The position numbers and the translations under genes are program-made. From Plesiocystis pacifica SIR-1 (lineage in GTDB: Bacteria; Myxococcota_A; Polyangia; Nannocystales; Nannocystaceae): a DNA stretch of 64,000 nucleotides. Within the stretch, counting starts at the first letter, position 1; every line of letters begins with the position of its first letter. The DNA lies in the NCBI RefSeq assembly GCF_000170895.1, contig NZ_ABCS01000022.1, positions 55,563 to 119,562 of the forward strand. Reading direction: 5' to 3'. The notes below the pieces were generated by a model, which ran no database searches, was not told the origin of the DNA, and was given only the letters and a program-made list of their open reading frames with translations. Positions 1 through 8,575 of the stretch are shown here, in pieces.

Positions 1-146
1 GCGCCGACCTCGGCGTCCTCGATGACGCAGCGCCCCGACTGGACCTGAGCCCACAGCTGGGCCGGGTTCAGGGCGCCGGGAAGAATGCAGCCCCGACCGA
101 CGATCGCGACGGGGACGAAGGCAGGACTAAACTCTTGCTTGGACAT
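1..146 (-). CDS. pfa3: PUFA synthase subunit Pfa3, N-terminal fragment (runs off window)
   Basis: Only the first 48 codons are inside the window. They read as the start of a ketosynthase (VPVAIVGRGCILPGALNPAQLW), the usual opening of the KS that begins the third myxobacterial PUFA synthase subunit (KS-CLF-AT-DH-DH in the family). The ATG at 146 lies 53 bases after the pfa2 stop on the same strand, so the two are probably cotranscribed. A purine-rich GAGAGGAG lies 14 nt upstream of the ATG. The subunit identity rests on the KS start plus gene order; the rest of the gene cannot be seen. Confidence 0.8.
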   Translation of the reverse strand, partial: MSKQEFSPAFVPVAIVGRGCILPGALNPAQLWAQVQSGRCVIEDAEVG

Positions 147-158
147 GACAACGATCGC

Positions 159-174
159 GCCTCCTCTCGGAGGC
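159..174 (-). promoter_or_regulatory. Hairpin covering the pfa3 ribosome binding site
   Basis: A perfect 6-bp inverted repeat (GCCTCC, 4-nt loop, GGAGGC) sits in the 53-nt pfa2-pfa3 gap. The GGAGG that would serve pfa3 translation lies in the stem, so the hairpin could couple or throttle pfa3 translation. The structure is seen in sequence; its role is inferred. Confidence 0.35.
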
Positions 175-199
175 GGTTGAGTCGGGGTCGACGCCGAGC

Positions 200-3097
200 T
201 CACTCGGCGGCCGCGGACTGAGCCCGCGGGAGGGCGAACATCTGCAGGCCCTCGATGCGAATCACGACGCGCCCGTCGGCGGCGATGAGCGCGGCGTCGC
301 AGCGCGTGTGCTGGTTGGAGGCCTCGCGCACCCGCAGCTCGCAGCGGTAGGGGCCCTCGGTCGCGTCGAGCTCGGCGCGCAGGATCTCGCAGCGCTCGAT
401 GGCCAGGGGCAGGCTCGGCTCGCCGAAGCGGGCGAGCCCGCACAACAGGCCCAGCTGCAGCATGCCGTCGAGGGCCACGGGGTCGAGGGGGCGGCGGCGC
501 GGGGACCACTGGACCCCGCTCGTCGCGTAGCCTTGCAAGAGCGCGCTGGCGCCCTGCTCGGACAGGCCCTCGAGGCTGGTGATGGCCTGGAAGGCCGGGC
601 CGTGGAACAGCCGGCCGGGGGCGTAGACCTCGGACACGGCCCAGGGGCTCGCGGGCAAGCTCGCGGCCTCGACCGCGCTCAGCCGACCCTCGCCCGCCCG
701 CAGCCGCGCGCCGTGGCGTCGGCCGCCGTCGCCGTCGACCGTGGTCAGCTCGACGCCGAGGCCTTCGCCGGCGGACTGGGAGACCACGCGCAGGGTCGTG
801 GGCGCGGCGTCGTAGTCGGACACGACCACGCCCCGGAGCACGCGGAAGTCCTCGAACACCCAGCTGGGCGCGCTCGGCAGCTCGACCTGGGCCAGCTGCA
901 CGAACCACTCGAGGACCATGGCGATGGGCAGCACGACCTCGCCGCGGACGCGGTGATCGTCGAGCTGCGGCGCGCTGCCGCGGTGCACCCGGGCCAGGCC
1001 GGCGTAGCCCTGAGCCTCGCCGGGAGCGAGCTCGAGGCCCGCGCCGATGACCACCTCGGAGGGGCCGCCCGCGCCGAGCTCGGCGACGAAGGCCTGGCAG
1101 CCCTCGTCCAGCGGGATCAGCCCGACGCCGCGCGCCTCGAACATCGCGGCCAGGGTCGGCGTGACCATGCCGCCCGCCCACGGCCCCCAGCCGATGCTCG
1201 ACACGGCGCAGCTCGGGCCGCGCCGGGCCGCCTCGGCGGCCGCGGCCTTGTTGAGGATCTCGTTGGCCATGGCGTAGTCGGACTGCCCGGGGTTGCCCCC
1301 GCGCGCGGCCACGGAGCTGAACAGGCACAGCCAGCGCAGGTCGTCGCTCGCGGTCGCGTCCAAGAGCGCGCGCAGGCCCGCGACCTTGGTCTCGAACACG
1401 CGCAGGAAGCCCTCGTCGGTCTTGTCTTGCAAGGAGGCGTCGGCGAGCACGCCGGCGCCGTGGATCAGGCCGTCGACGCGACCCCAGCGGGTCCGCACCG
1501 AAGCCACCGCGTCGCGCACCTGCTCGACGCTGCGCACGTCGACGGCGGCGTACTCGACCTCGGAGCCGTACCCGCGCAGGGCGGCGAAGTTCGCCCGGAC
1601 CTCGCGGTTGGCGAGGATGCGCCGGGCCTGGCTGCCCAGCTCCCGGGGCGAGACGGCCTCGCCGCGGCTGCGCGCCGCGAGCATCAGGGCCCGCTTGAGC
1701 TCGGCGTCCGTGCTCGCGCTGGCCAGGCTCGGGTCCTCCTCGGCCAGCGCCGTGCGCCCGAGGATGAGGAACTTGCAGCGCCCGGGGGCCGTGCGCGCGA
1801 GCTCGATGAGGGCCGAGGCCGTGACCCCGCGGGCGCCCCCGGAGACCACGAACACGCCGCCCTCGGTGACCGGGACGGTGGGCCCGGGCACGGTCTCGAG
1901 CGCGCCCTCGAGGGTCACGCGGGTGCCGTCGGCCGCGAGCCCGACCTCGCGCTCGAGGCCGCCGCGCTCGAGCTCGGTGAACAGCGCCGCGGCGGCGTCG
2001 TCGGCCGTGCGCGCGGCGGACAGGTAGCTCAGGTCGATGGTCCGGACCTCGGCCGTCGGCCACTCGAGGGCCGCCGTCTTGGCCAGCCCGGCGATGCCGG
2101 CGTAGCCCTCCCGGCCCGGGGCCGAGCCCGAGATGCCCAGATCGCCGCCCGTGTCCTGGACGAACACGAGGGTCCCGCCGAATTCGCCAAAGCGCGGGGC
2201 CAGAGCCCGAGCGAGGGAGAAGGCGTCGAAGTTGGCCTTGGCCCAGGCGTCGGCCGAGGTCTCGGGGACGAGGGCGCGCAGGTCGATGACCGCGTCGGCA
2301 TCGCGGACGCCGTCGAGATCCGTCGCCACGCGCGCGGGCAGGCCCGCCCCGCGCAGGCGCTCGACGAGGCCGGCGGCGAGGGGAGCCGAGGGGTCGCCGC
2401 CCTCGGGGAGGACGACGATGGTGCGCGCCTCGAACAGCGCGCTGGCGAAGCCAGGCGCCGGCACGACGCGGGGTCGCACCACGAAGCGGGCCAGGCTGGA
2501 GATGTCGGAGATGGAGGCGGGCGCGGTCACGAGCGAAGGCTCGGCCGCGCCCATCTCAGGGTTTACGTGAAGTGCCTCCACGATCTCGGCCAGCGTCCGC
2601 ATGGACGCGAGCTTGGCCGGATCCGCCTCGGGCAGGCCCGGGACGCGCTGGCGCATCGTCGACAGGATCTCGACCCGCTTGATCGAGTCGATGCCCAGGT
2701 CCGCCTCGATCTCCATGCCCAGCTCGAGCATGTCGGCGGGGTAGCCGGTCTTCTCGGCCACGACCTCGAGCATCTCGGCGACGAGGTCGACGCCGTTGGC
2801 GCCGGCCGCCGGAGCAGCAGCGGGCGCGGGGGCAGCAGCCGCGACCGGAGCCGCAGCTGCAGCCGCGGCAGGGGCACCGCCCGCGGGCGCGCCGAGGGCC
2901 TCGGCGATCTCAGCCAGCGTGCGCATGGACGCGAGCTTGGCCGGGTCCGCCTCGGGCAGCCCAGGGACGCGCTGGCGCATCGTCGACAGGATCTCGACTC
3001 GCTTGATCGAGTCGATGCCCATGTCCGCCTCGATCTCCATGCTCAGCTCGAGCATGTCGGTCGGGTAGCCAGTCTTCTCGTCCACGACCTCGAGCAT
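200..3097 (-). CDS. pfa2: PUFA synthase subunit Pfa2, C-terminal part: two ACPs, ketoreductase, dehydratase-like domain
   Basis: This is the distal half of Pfa2, separated from the KS-MAT half by a frameshift cluster at 3101-3229. Two nearly identical acyl carrier proteins come first, each with the phosphopantetheine motif GIDSIKRVEIL and joined by an Ala/Pro linker. A ketoreductase follows, with a Rossmann motif (SGGARGV) and catalytic Ser/Tyr (FSSVAARGG, SDYAMANEILN). The C-terminus is a hot-dog dehydratase-like domain with the HxxxGxxxxP motif (DDHRVRGEVVLP). Together these tether, reduce and dehydrate the growing polyene chain. Two ACPs is at the low end for this family (reported PUFA synthases often carry more), and tandem identical ACPs are easily collapsed in assembly. 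The ATG at 3097 is internal to the first ACP and is not a real start; the true protein begins at 6582. Confidence 0.85.
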   Translation of the reverse strand: MLEVVDEKTGYPTDMLELSMEIEADMGIDSIKRVEILSTMRQRVPGLPEADPAKLASMRTLAEIAEALGAPAGGAPAAAAAAAPVAAAAPAPAAAPAAGANGVDLVAEMLEVVAEKTGYPADMLELGMEIEADLGIDSIKRVEILSTMRQRVPGLPEADPAKLASMRTLAEIVEALHVNPEMGAAEPSLVTAPASISDISSLARFVVRPRVVPAPGFASALFEARTIVVLPEGGDPSAPLAAGLVERLRGAGLPARVATDLDGVRDADAVIDLRALVPETSADAWAKANFDAFSLARALAPRFGEFGGTLVFVQDTGGDLGISGSAPGREGYAGIAGLAKTAALEWPTAEVRTIDLSYLSAARTADDAAAALFTELERGGLEREVGLAADGTRVTLEGALETVPGPTVPVTEGGVFVVSGGARGVTASALIELARTAPGRCKFLILGRTALAEEDPSLASASTDAELKRALMLAARSRGEAVSPRELGSQARRILANREVRANFAALRGYGSEVEYAAVDVRSVEQVRDAVASVRTRWGRVDGLIHGAGVLADASLQDKTDEGFLRVFETKVAGLRALLDATASDDLRWLCLFSSVAARGGNPGQSDYAMANEILNKAAAAEAARRGPSCAVSSIGWGPWAGGMVTPTLAAMFEARGVGLIPLDEGCQAFVAELGAGGPSEVVIGAGLELAPGEAQGYAGLARVHRGSAPQLDDHRVRGEVVLPIAMVLEWFVQLAQVELPSAPSWVFEDFRVLRGVVVSDYDAAPTTLRVVSQSAGEGLGVELTTVDGDGGRRHGARLRAGEGRLSAVEAASLPASPWAVSEVYAPGRLFHGPAFQAITSLEGLSEQGASALLQGYATSGVQWSPRRRPLDPVALDGMLQLGLLCGLARFGEPSLPLAIERCEILRAELDATEGPYRCELRVREASNQHTRCDAALIAADGRVVIRIEGLQMFALPRAQSAAAE

Positions 3098-6000
3098 CTC
3101 GGGCGATCAGATCTACGGCACCAGCCGCCGGGCGCGGCTGCGATCGGGAGCCGGAGCCCGGAGCCGGAGCGACCGGAGCTGGCGCGACGGCCATCGGAGC
3201 GGGCGCGGGCGCCGGAGCCGGAGCGGCCCACGACCGGCGCGGGCGCGGGCATCGGAGCCGGCGCGGGCGTGGCTGTGACGGGAGCCGCAGCCGCGGCCAC
3301 GGGGGCGGGCGCCAGGGCGACGGGCGTCGACGCAGCGAGCTGCGCGGGCGCCTGGGCGCCGGTCATGAGACGCAGGAAGGTCTCGTGGTTGGCCAGCATC
3401 ATGCGCTGGAATTCGAGGTGCGCGGCGATCAACGAGGGCTGATGCGCCACCGTCACCACGGCGGGTTGGTGGGGAGGTGAATCGGCAGGCATGGGTGCGT
3501 GGGCCGCCTCGAAGGCAGGCGAGGTTGGGGGTTGGACGCTGGACTCCGCGACGACGGAGGTCGGCGCGGGGTCGAAGACGGGGGAAGGCAGGGGGGCCGC
3601 GACGGGCTCGAAGCTCGGCGCGACGGGAGTCGAGAGGGGTGCGGCCGCGGGGGCCACGGCGGCCTCGACGGGCTCGGACTGGGGCAGCGCGGTCAGGTCC
3701 GGCTTGCCGTAGTTGGCCCCGAGCAGCTCGACGATCATGCCGCGGCTGGGCTCGGGCGCGGGCGCCTCGAACTCGTCGGCCCACAGCGCGTCGAGCTGCA
3801 TGGGCACGCCGAGGGTCGCCAGCTGGCCGATCGAGCGCCACAGGGCGTCGAGGCCGTCGCGGCTGCGCTCGTCGAGGGCCACGCTGACGTGGGGCTTGCC
3901 CTTGAGGCAGGCCTTGACCAGGCGACTGAGGATGGCGTCGGGGCCGACCTCGATGAAGGTCCGCACGCCGGCGTCGTACATCGCCCGGATCTGCTCGACG
4001 AAGCGCACCGGCTTGGCGATGGCCGAGGCCAGCTGCGCGCGCATGCCTTCGGGCTCGGGCCCGTAGGGCTCGGCCGTGACGTTGGAGTAGACGGGGCAGC
4101 GGGGCGTGGACCACTCGCAGCTCTCGAGGGCCTTGGCGAAGGGCTCGACGGCGCCTTCGACCAGGGGCGAGTGGAAGGCCGCCGACACGCGCAGGGCTCG
4201 GGCCACGATGCCGCGCTCTTCGAAGAAGCCCTCGAGCTCGTGGATGCTCTTGGTCGGGCCCGAGAGCACGACCTGGCGCGGGCTGTTGTGGTTGGCGACC
4301 ACCACCCCCACGCCGACGCCCTCGGGCAGCTCGGCGAGGGCCGCCTCGACCTTCTCGATGCCGCCGCGCACGGCGATCATCGAGCCCGAGTCGCCCTCGC
4401 CGGTCTCGCCGCGGCCGGCCGCGGCCATCAGCTCGCCGCGCAGCTTGGCCACGCGCATGCCCTCGCCGCGCGCCAGGGCGCCCGCGGCCGCCAGCGCCGT
4501 GACCTCGCCGAGGCTGTGCCCGGCGACGCAGTCCGGCTCGAGCCCGATCAGGCGCAGGGCCTCGACCATGGCCAGGCTGGTCACCGCGATGGCCGGCTGG
4601 GTGATCTCCGTGGCCGCGAGCGCCTGCTCGAGCGCCGCCTGGCCGTCCTCGTCGAACGCGGGGGGCGGGAACACGTGCTGGCGCAGACCCAGGCCGAGGG
4701 CCTCGCTCTCGTCCCAGACCTCGCGCACGGCCTCGAAGGCCATGGCCGCCGCGCCGCTCATGTCGAGGTGCTGGCTGCCCTGGCCGGGGAACAGCAGGGC
4801 GATCTTGCCGGCCTGGCTCAAAGCCCCGTCGGCGTCGCGGGTGGGGCCGCTGCGGTAGCTCGCGCCCCGCGGCGTGTTGAGGGCCTTGCCCTCGCCCTTG
4901 GCGACGCGCGGCAGCAGGGCGCGCAGGGGCTCGACGAGCTCGCCCTTGCCGTTGACGATGATCGCCAGGCGCTCGGCGGCGGCGTAGTCGAACTCGCGGT
5001 GGCTGGCCCGGGCGATGGCCCGCAAGCTGCGGCGCTCCTCGCCGGACTCGACGGCCGCCGCCAGGGCCTCGCAGCGCGCCTGGAGCTCGGCGAAGGTCGA
5101 GCCGAACAGCAGCACGAGCTCGGAGCTGGGCGGGCGCGTGCGCTCGGCCTTCGCGTCCTCGGGCTGGGGCCCGCGGTACTCCTCGAGGGTCGCGTGGAAG
5201 TTGGTCCCGCCGAAGCCGAAGGCGCTGACGCTGCCCCGGCGCGGGCTCTCGCTGCGGTGCACCCACGGACGCGCGCGCGTGTTGAGGTAGAGCGGGCTCT
5301 CGCCCAGGCCCAGGGCCTCGCTCGGCGCGTCGACCTTGATGGTCGGCGGCAGCACCTTGTTGTGCAGGGCCATCACGACCTTCATCAGGCCGGCCGTACC
5401 CGCGGCCGCCTTGGTGTGGCCGATCTGCGCCTTGATCGACCCGAAGGCCACGCTGCCCGGGGCCGCCTCGGCGTCCGCGAACACGCCGCTGGTCGACTCG
5501 AACTCGGCCGCGTCGCCGGCCACCGTGCCCGTGCCGTGGGCCTCGACGAGCTCGACGCTCTCGGGCCCGTAGCCGGCCTGCTGGTAGGCCCGGCGCATGG
5601 CCTTGGCCTGGCCCGCCGGGCGCGGGGCGTAGATGCTCTTGGCCCGACCGTCGGAGCTCGAGCCGATGCCCTTGAGCACGGCGTAGATGCGATCGCCGTC
5701 GCGCTCGGCGTCCTCGAGGCGGCGCAGGGCGACCATGCCCACGCCCTCGCCGAGCAGGGTCCCGTCGGCCTTGTCGGAAAAGGGCCGGCAGTCGCCGCTG
5801 AGCGACAGGGCCCCGGTCTGGCCGAAGCACATGTGCATGAAGATGTCGTTGAGGGCGTCGACGCCCCCGCTGATCACCATGTCCGCGCGGCCGGCCTGGA
5901 GCTCGAGCACGGCCATCTCGACGGCGGCGAGGGAGCTGGCGCAGGCGGCGTCGAGGACCACGTTGGTCCCGCCCAGGTCGAAGCGGTTGGCGACCCGGCC

Positions 6001-6582
6001 GGCGACCACGTTGCCGAGCACGCCGGGGAAGGTGCTCTCTTGCCAGGGCACGTAGCAGCGCTCGACGCTGTCGAGGGCTCGCTCGACGTGGGCGTCGCTA
6101 AAGCCCGCGGCGCGCATGGCCCGAGCGAAGACCGGCTTTTGCAGGCGCCCGACCATGTGCCCGACGAGCTCCGTGGCCGAGGCGACCCCCAAGATCACGC
6201 TGATGCGCTCGCGCGAGGCCTCGCCCAGGCGATCGCCCAGGGCGTCCTCGAGCACCTGCTTGGCCACGACCAACGCGAGCAGCTGCGAGGTGTCCGTGGC
6301 CGGGAGGATGTTCGGCGGCATGCCGAACTCGAGGGGGGCGAAGGGCACCGGCGGCAAGAAGCCCCCGCGCGCGGCGTAGACCTTGTCGGCCGTGCCCGGC
6401 TGCGGGTCGTAGTAGTCCTCGGCCAGCCAGTGGGTCTTGGGCACGTCCGTGATCAGATCGCGGCCGGCGACGATGTTCGCCCACAGCTCCCCGGGGGACA
6501 TCGACTCGGGGAACAGCGCGCCCATGCCGACGACGGCGATGGGGTCCATGGGCTGCGTCTGGTCGTTGACGTTGTCGAACAT
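3043..6582 (-). CDS. pfa2: PUFA synthase subunit Pfa2, N-terminal part: ketosynthase and malonyl-CoA acyltransferase (frameshifted)
   Basis: The protein starts with MDPIAVVGMGALFPES, the KS opening typical of PfaA-type polyunsaturated fatty acid synthases. The KS nucleophile is in VLDAACASSLAAVEM near residue 215. A malonyl-CoA acyltransferase follows, with FPGQGSQHLDM near 600 and the nucleophile in GHSLGE near 690, then a long Ala/Pro-rich linker towards the ACPs. The frame is lost in that linker: residues after about 1118 are out of frame and end in unrelated Arg/Ser-rich sequence. Correcting five one-base insertions between 3101 and 3229 joins it cleanly to the ACP-KR-DH part as one polypeptide of roughly 2,125 residues. 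It lies 61 nt downstream of pfaD on the same strand. Function (iterative chain extension of omega-3-type fatty acids) is known for the family. Confidence 0.88.
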   Translation of the reverse strand: MFDNVNDQTQPMDPIAVVGMGALFPESMSPGELWANIVAGRDLITDVPKTHWLAEDYYDPQPGTADKVYAARGGFLPPVPFAPLEFGMPPNILPATDTSQLLALVVAKQVLEDALGDRLGEASRERISVILGVASATELVGHMVGRLQKPVFARAMRAAGFSDAHVERALDSVERCYVPWQESTFPGVLGNVVAGRVANRFDLGGTNVVLDAACASSLAAVEMAVLELQAGRADMVISGGVDALNDIFMHMCFGQTGALSLSGDCRPFSDKADGTLLGEGVGMVALRRLEDAERDGDRIYAVLKGIGSSSDGRAKSIYAPRPAGQAKAMRRAYQQAGYGPESVELVEAHGTGTVAGDAAEFESTSGVFADAEAAPGSVAFGSIKAQIGHTKAAAGTAGLMKVVMALHNKVLPPTIKVDAPSEALGLGESPLYLNTRARPWVHRSESPRRGSVSAFGFGGTNFHATLEEYRGPQPEDAKAERTRPPSSELVLLFGSTFAELQARCEALAAAVESGEERRSLRAIARASHREFDYAAAERLAIIVNGKGELVEPLRALLPRVAKGEGKALNTPRGASYRSGPTRDADGALSQAGKIALLFPGQGSQHLDMSGAAAMAFEAVREVWDESEALGLGLRQHVFPPPAFDEDGQAALEQALAATEITQPAIAVTSLAMVEALRLIGLEPDCVAGHSLGEVTALAAAGALARGEGMRVAKLRGELMAAAGRGETGEGDSGSMIAVRGGIEKVEAALAELPEGVGVGVVVANHNSPRQVVLSGPTKSIHELEGFFEERGIVARALRVSAAFHSPLVEGAVEPFAKALESCEWSTPRCPVYSNVTAEPYGPEPEGMRAQLASAIAKPVRFVEQIRAMYDAGVRTFIEVGPDAILSRLVKACLKGKPHVSVALDERSRDGLDALWRSIGQLATLGVPMQLDALWADEFEAPAPEPSRGMIVELLGANYGKPDLTALPQSEPVEAAVAPAAAPLSTPVAPSFEPVAAPLPSPVFDPAPTSVVAESSVQPPTSPAFEAAHAPMPADSPPHQPAVVTVAHQPSLIAAHLEFQRMMLANHETFLRLMTGAQAPAQLAASTPVALAPAPVAAAAAPVTATPAPAPMPAPAPVVGRSGSGARARSDGRRASSGRSGSGLRLPIAAAPGGWCRRSDRPRCSRSWTRRLATRPTCSS
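3101..3229 (-). other. Cluster of five one-base insertions breaking pfa2
   Basis: Reading the Ala/Pro linker in all three minus-strand frames shows coherent protein hopping frame five times. Each hop is explained by one extra base in a three-base G/C run at about 3227-3229, 3157-3159, 3146-3148, 3130-3132 and 3101-3103. Removing one base from each gives a continuous Ala/Pro linker ending in AAGAVDLIAEMLEVV, which matches the start of the second ACP (GVDLVAEMLEVV). All changes have the same sign and the same homopolymer context, which suggests consensus error rather than mutation. Confidence 0.75.
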
Positions 6583-6643
6583 GGCGAGGCTCGGTTTCCG
6601 ATTGAGGCGAGGAGAGGCGGAAGAGAAGAAGAGGGGGAGAGGG

Positions 6644-8194
6644 TCAGACCTGGAGCGGTCGGGGCCGGAAGTCGAAGGCCGCCGCGGGCACGTCGACGCC
6701 GAAGCTTCGCGCCTGCTGGGCCCGGGTCAGCACCGCGGCGCCCTCGAGCAGGTTGAGCGCGATCTGATCGACGCTCCGGGCCTCCGGCGCCTCGAGGAAG
6801 GTGCCGCGCGCCCACTCGTTGAAGGCGCCCATGGCCGGGCCGCACCAGATCTGATAGTCGACGCGGCGCTGGCCGTCGCCGGTGATCGCCCAGCGGCTCG
6901 ACAGGCCCAGGTACCAGCGGAACAACAGGGCCATCTGGTGCTTGGGCTCGGCGGCCGCGCGCTGCAGCTGGCTGGGGTCGCGCTCGCGCCAAAACGCCTC
7001 GGTGTTCGCCCACACCTGGGCGATCGGCGCCCGGAAGATCTGGCGCTCGAGGCTGGCGCGCTCGGTGGCCGGGATGGCGTCGAGGCTGGGGTAGTCCCGG
7101 TAGAGGCGGTAGAGCTTGTTGGCCCGGACCGCGAACATGGTCCCGCGGCTGAGCACCTGGAGCTTGACGCCTTGCTCGAACATGTCGGCGGCCGCCGCCA
7201 TGGCGACGTCGGACAGGCTCGCGCTGGCGAGGAGCTGCCGACCCACGGGGGAGAGCCCCGACTCGACGGCGGCCTGGTTGACCGAGCCCGTGAGCACGTA
7301 GGCCGCGCCCAGGGCGAAGGCCGAGGCGATGGCTCCCGGCGTGCCCAGACCCCCGGCCGCGCCCACGCGGACCGCCCCGCGGTAGCCGTGCTGAGCCTCC
7401 ATGGCGTCGCGCAGGCGCAGCAGCGTGGGCAGCAGGGCCGAGAGCGGGCGGTTGTCCGTGTGCCCGCCCGAGTCGGCCTCGGCGGTGATGTCGGCGGCGA
7501 GGGGGATGTGCGCGGCGAGCTTGGCCTCGTCGGCGCGCAGCAGCCTGGCCGCGACGAGCTCGCGCAGCGTCGCCTCGGGCGCGGGCGCCATGAAGTGGCG
7601 GGCGACCTCGGGGCGGGAGACCTTGGCGAACACGTGGTGGCGGCGGCGGATGGCCCCGTCCGGACCCACGCTGAGCCCGGCGCAGGCGTAGCGGACCACG
7701 TTGGGCGTCAGGGCCATGAAGGCCGACGCCGAGACCCGATGCACGCCCTTGCGGATGAACAGATCGGCGACCCGCGCCTCGAGCTCGGGCTCGTTGGGCG
7801 AGTGGATCAAGTTGGCGCCCCAGGGCACGCGCTCGCCCAGGCTCGCGACCAGACGATCGATGGCCGCCTCGACCCGCGGATAGGCCAGCCCGCCGGCGCC
7901 AAAGAAGGCCAGCAGCCCCGCGCGCGCCGAGGCCTCGACGAGCTCGACGCTGGCGATGCCGTTGGCCATGGCCCCGACCACATAAGGAAAGCGCAGGCCG
8001 TGGGTCTGGGTGAAGGCCCGATCGCCGAGCCACTCGGGGTAGAGCGGCGGGAGGGTCAGGGCCGGGCCCGCGCCGGCCGGCGAGGGCAGGGTCAGCGGCC
8101 GGCGGACGTCCGCGAGGGCGGCCAGATCGAGGGCGCCGCCCACGGTGGGCTTGGCGAGGGAGCGGCTGGCGGGTTGGCTCGACGGCGTGGCCAT
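6644..8194 (-). CDS. pfaD: PUFA synthase enoyl reductase Pfa1 (PfaD family)
   Basis: A 516-residue FMN-dependent enoyl reductase of the PfaD/2-nitropropane-dioxygenase-like TIM-barrel family, the trans-acting ER of PUFA synthases. Visible features are the conserved N-terminal block (LPPLYPEWLGDRAFTQTHGL, then PYVVGAMANGIAS), Gly-rich flavin-binding stretches (FFGAGGLAYPRVEAA, RVGAAGGLGTPGAIASAFALGA) and the C-terminal region typical of PfaD. The ATG at 8194 is chosen because GCAGGA stands 7 nt upstream; a TTG at 8215 in the same frame would add seven residues. It is first in the minus-strand order pfaD-pfa2-pfa3, the arrangement known from myxobacteria. A separate promoter is likely in the 381-bp gap upstream. 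Confidence 0.92.
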   Translation of the reverse strand: MATPSSQPASRSLAKPTVGGALDLAALADVRRPLTLPSPAGAGPALTLPPLYPEWLGDRAFTQTHGLRFPYVVGAMANGIASVELVEASARAGLLAFFGAGGLAYPRVEAAIDRLVASLGERVPWGANLIHSPNEPELEARVADLFIRKGVHRVSASAFMALTPNVVRYACAGLSVGPDGAIRRRHHVFAKVSRPEVARHFMAPAPEATLRELVAARLLRADEAKLAAHIPLAADITAEADSGGHTDNRPLSALLPTLLRLRDAMEAQHGYRGAVRVGAAGGLGTPGAIASAFALGAAYVLTGSVNQAAVESGLSPVGRQLLASASLSDVAMAAAADMFEQGVKLQVLSRGTMFAVRANKLYRLYRDYPSLDAIPATERASLERQIFRAPIAQVWANTEAFWRERDPSQLQRAAAEPKHQMALLFRWYLGLSSRWAITGDGQRRVDYQIWCGPAMGAFNEWARGTFLEAPEARSVDQIALNLLEGAAVLTRAQQARSFGVDVPAAAFDFRPRPLQV

Positions 8195-8575
8195 GGGCGA
8201 GTCCTGCGGCGACAAAGCGCCGGCTGGATACCACCGCCATCACGTGAGCCATGTCCGTGCATGGCGGTGCGCAGTGATCGGCGTCGCTCCCCCGAGACCA
8301 CCCAGCGACCCGCGTCCACCCTTCGCCCCAGCCAAGCCGAGGGGCGAGCCTCCCGTGAACACGGGTTTTGACTCAATTGAGCTCGAGCCCCGCCACGGCC
8401 TGAACGAAGGCTCCGCACCGGCTCCGCGGCACCACGAGATCACGTAGACAAAAGCGAGACAAAAGCAGCCGACGAACGATGACAGACGTAGACCTGCCTG
8501 CGACTCGCCAGCGACCGAGGCCGCGCGCGAGCGTGTTTCGCGGATCGACGGTGATCCGCGCCCTTTCCCTCGACG
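8195..8575. promoter_or_regulatory. Intergenic region upstream of pfaD with repeats and palindromes
   Basis: No convincing gene is seen in this 381-bp gap between P450 and pfaD (both minus). It holds a tandem direct repeat of AGACAAAAGC at 8446-8455 and 8457-8466 (11-bp period, one helical turn), a perfect inverted repeat CCCGTG-AA-CACGGG at 8352-8365, and the 10-bp palindrome CTCAATTGAG at 8372-8381. Repeats of this kind are typical regulator sites, so this is the best candidate control region of the PUFA synthase operon. No regulator is identified. Confidence 0.4.
8539..8560 (-). terminator. Stem-loop just after the P450 stop
   Basis: An 8-bp perfect stem (CGCGGATC / GATCCGCG, 6-nt loop) lies 16 bp past the P450 stop codon. 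There is no T-tract on the minus strand, so it is not a classical intrinsic terminator; it may act as a weak terminator or 3' end stabiliser. Confidence 0.35.

Noticed and set aside
3043..3230. Arg/Ser-rich C-terminal tail of the pfa2 N-terminal frame as a real domain
   Set aside because: The tail is the out-of-frame translation of the linker and first ACP; the other frames read as the expected Ala/Pro linker and ACP.
308..3442. Long plus-strand open frame of over 1000 codons antisense to pfa2
   Set aside because: Its residues are Gly/Arg/Leu/Ala-rich with no domain; it is the complementary frame of the high-GC pfa2 coding sequence, which has clear KR and ACP motifs.
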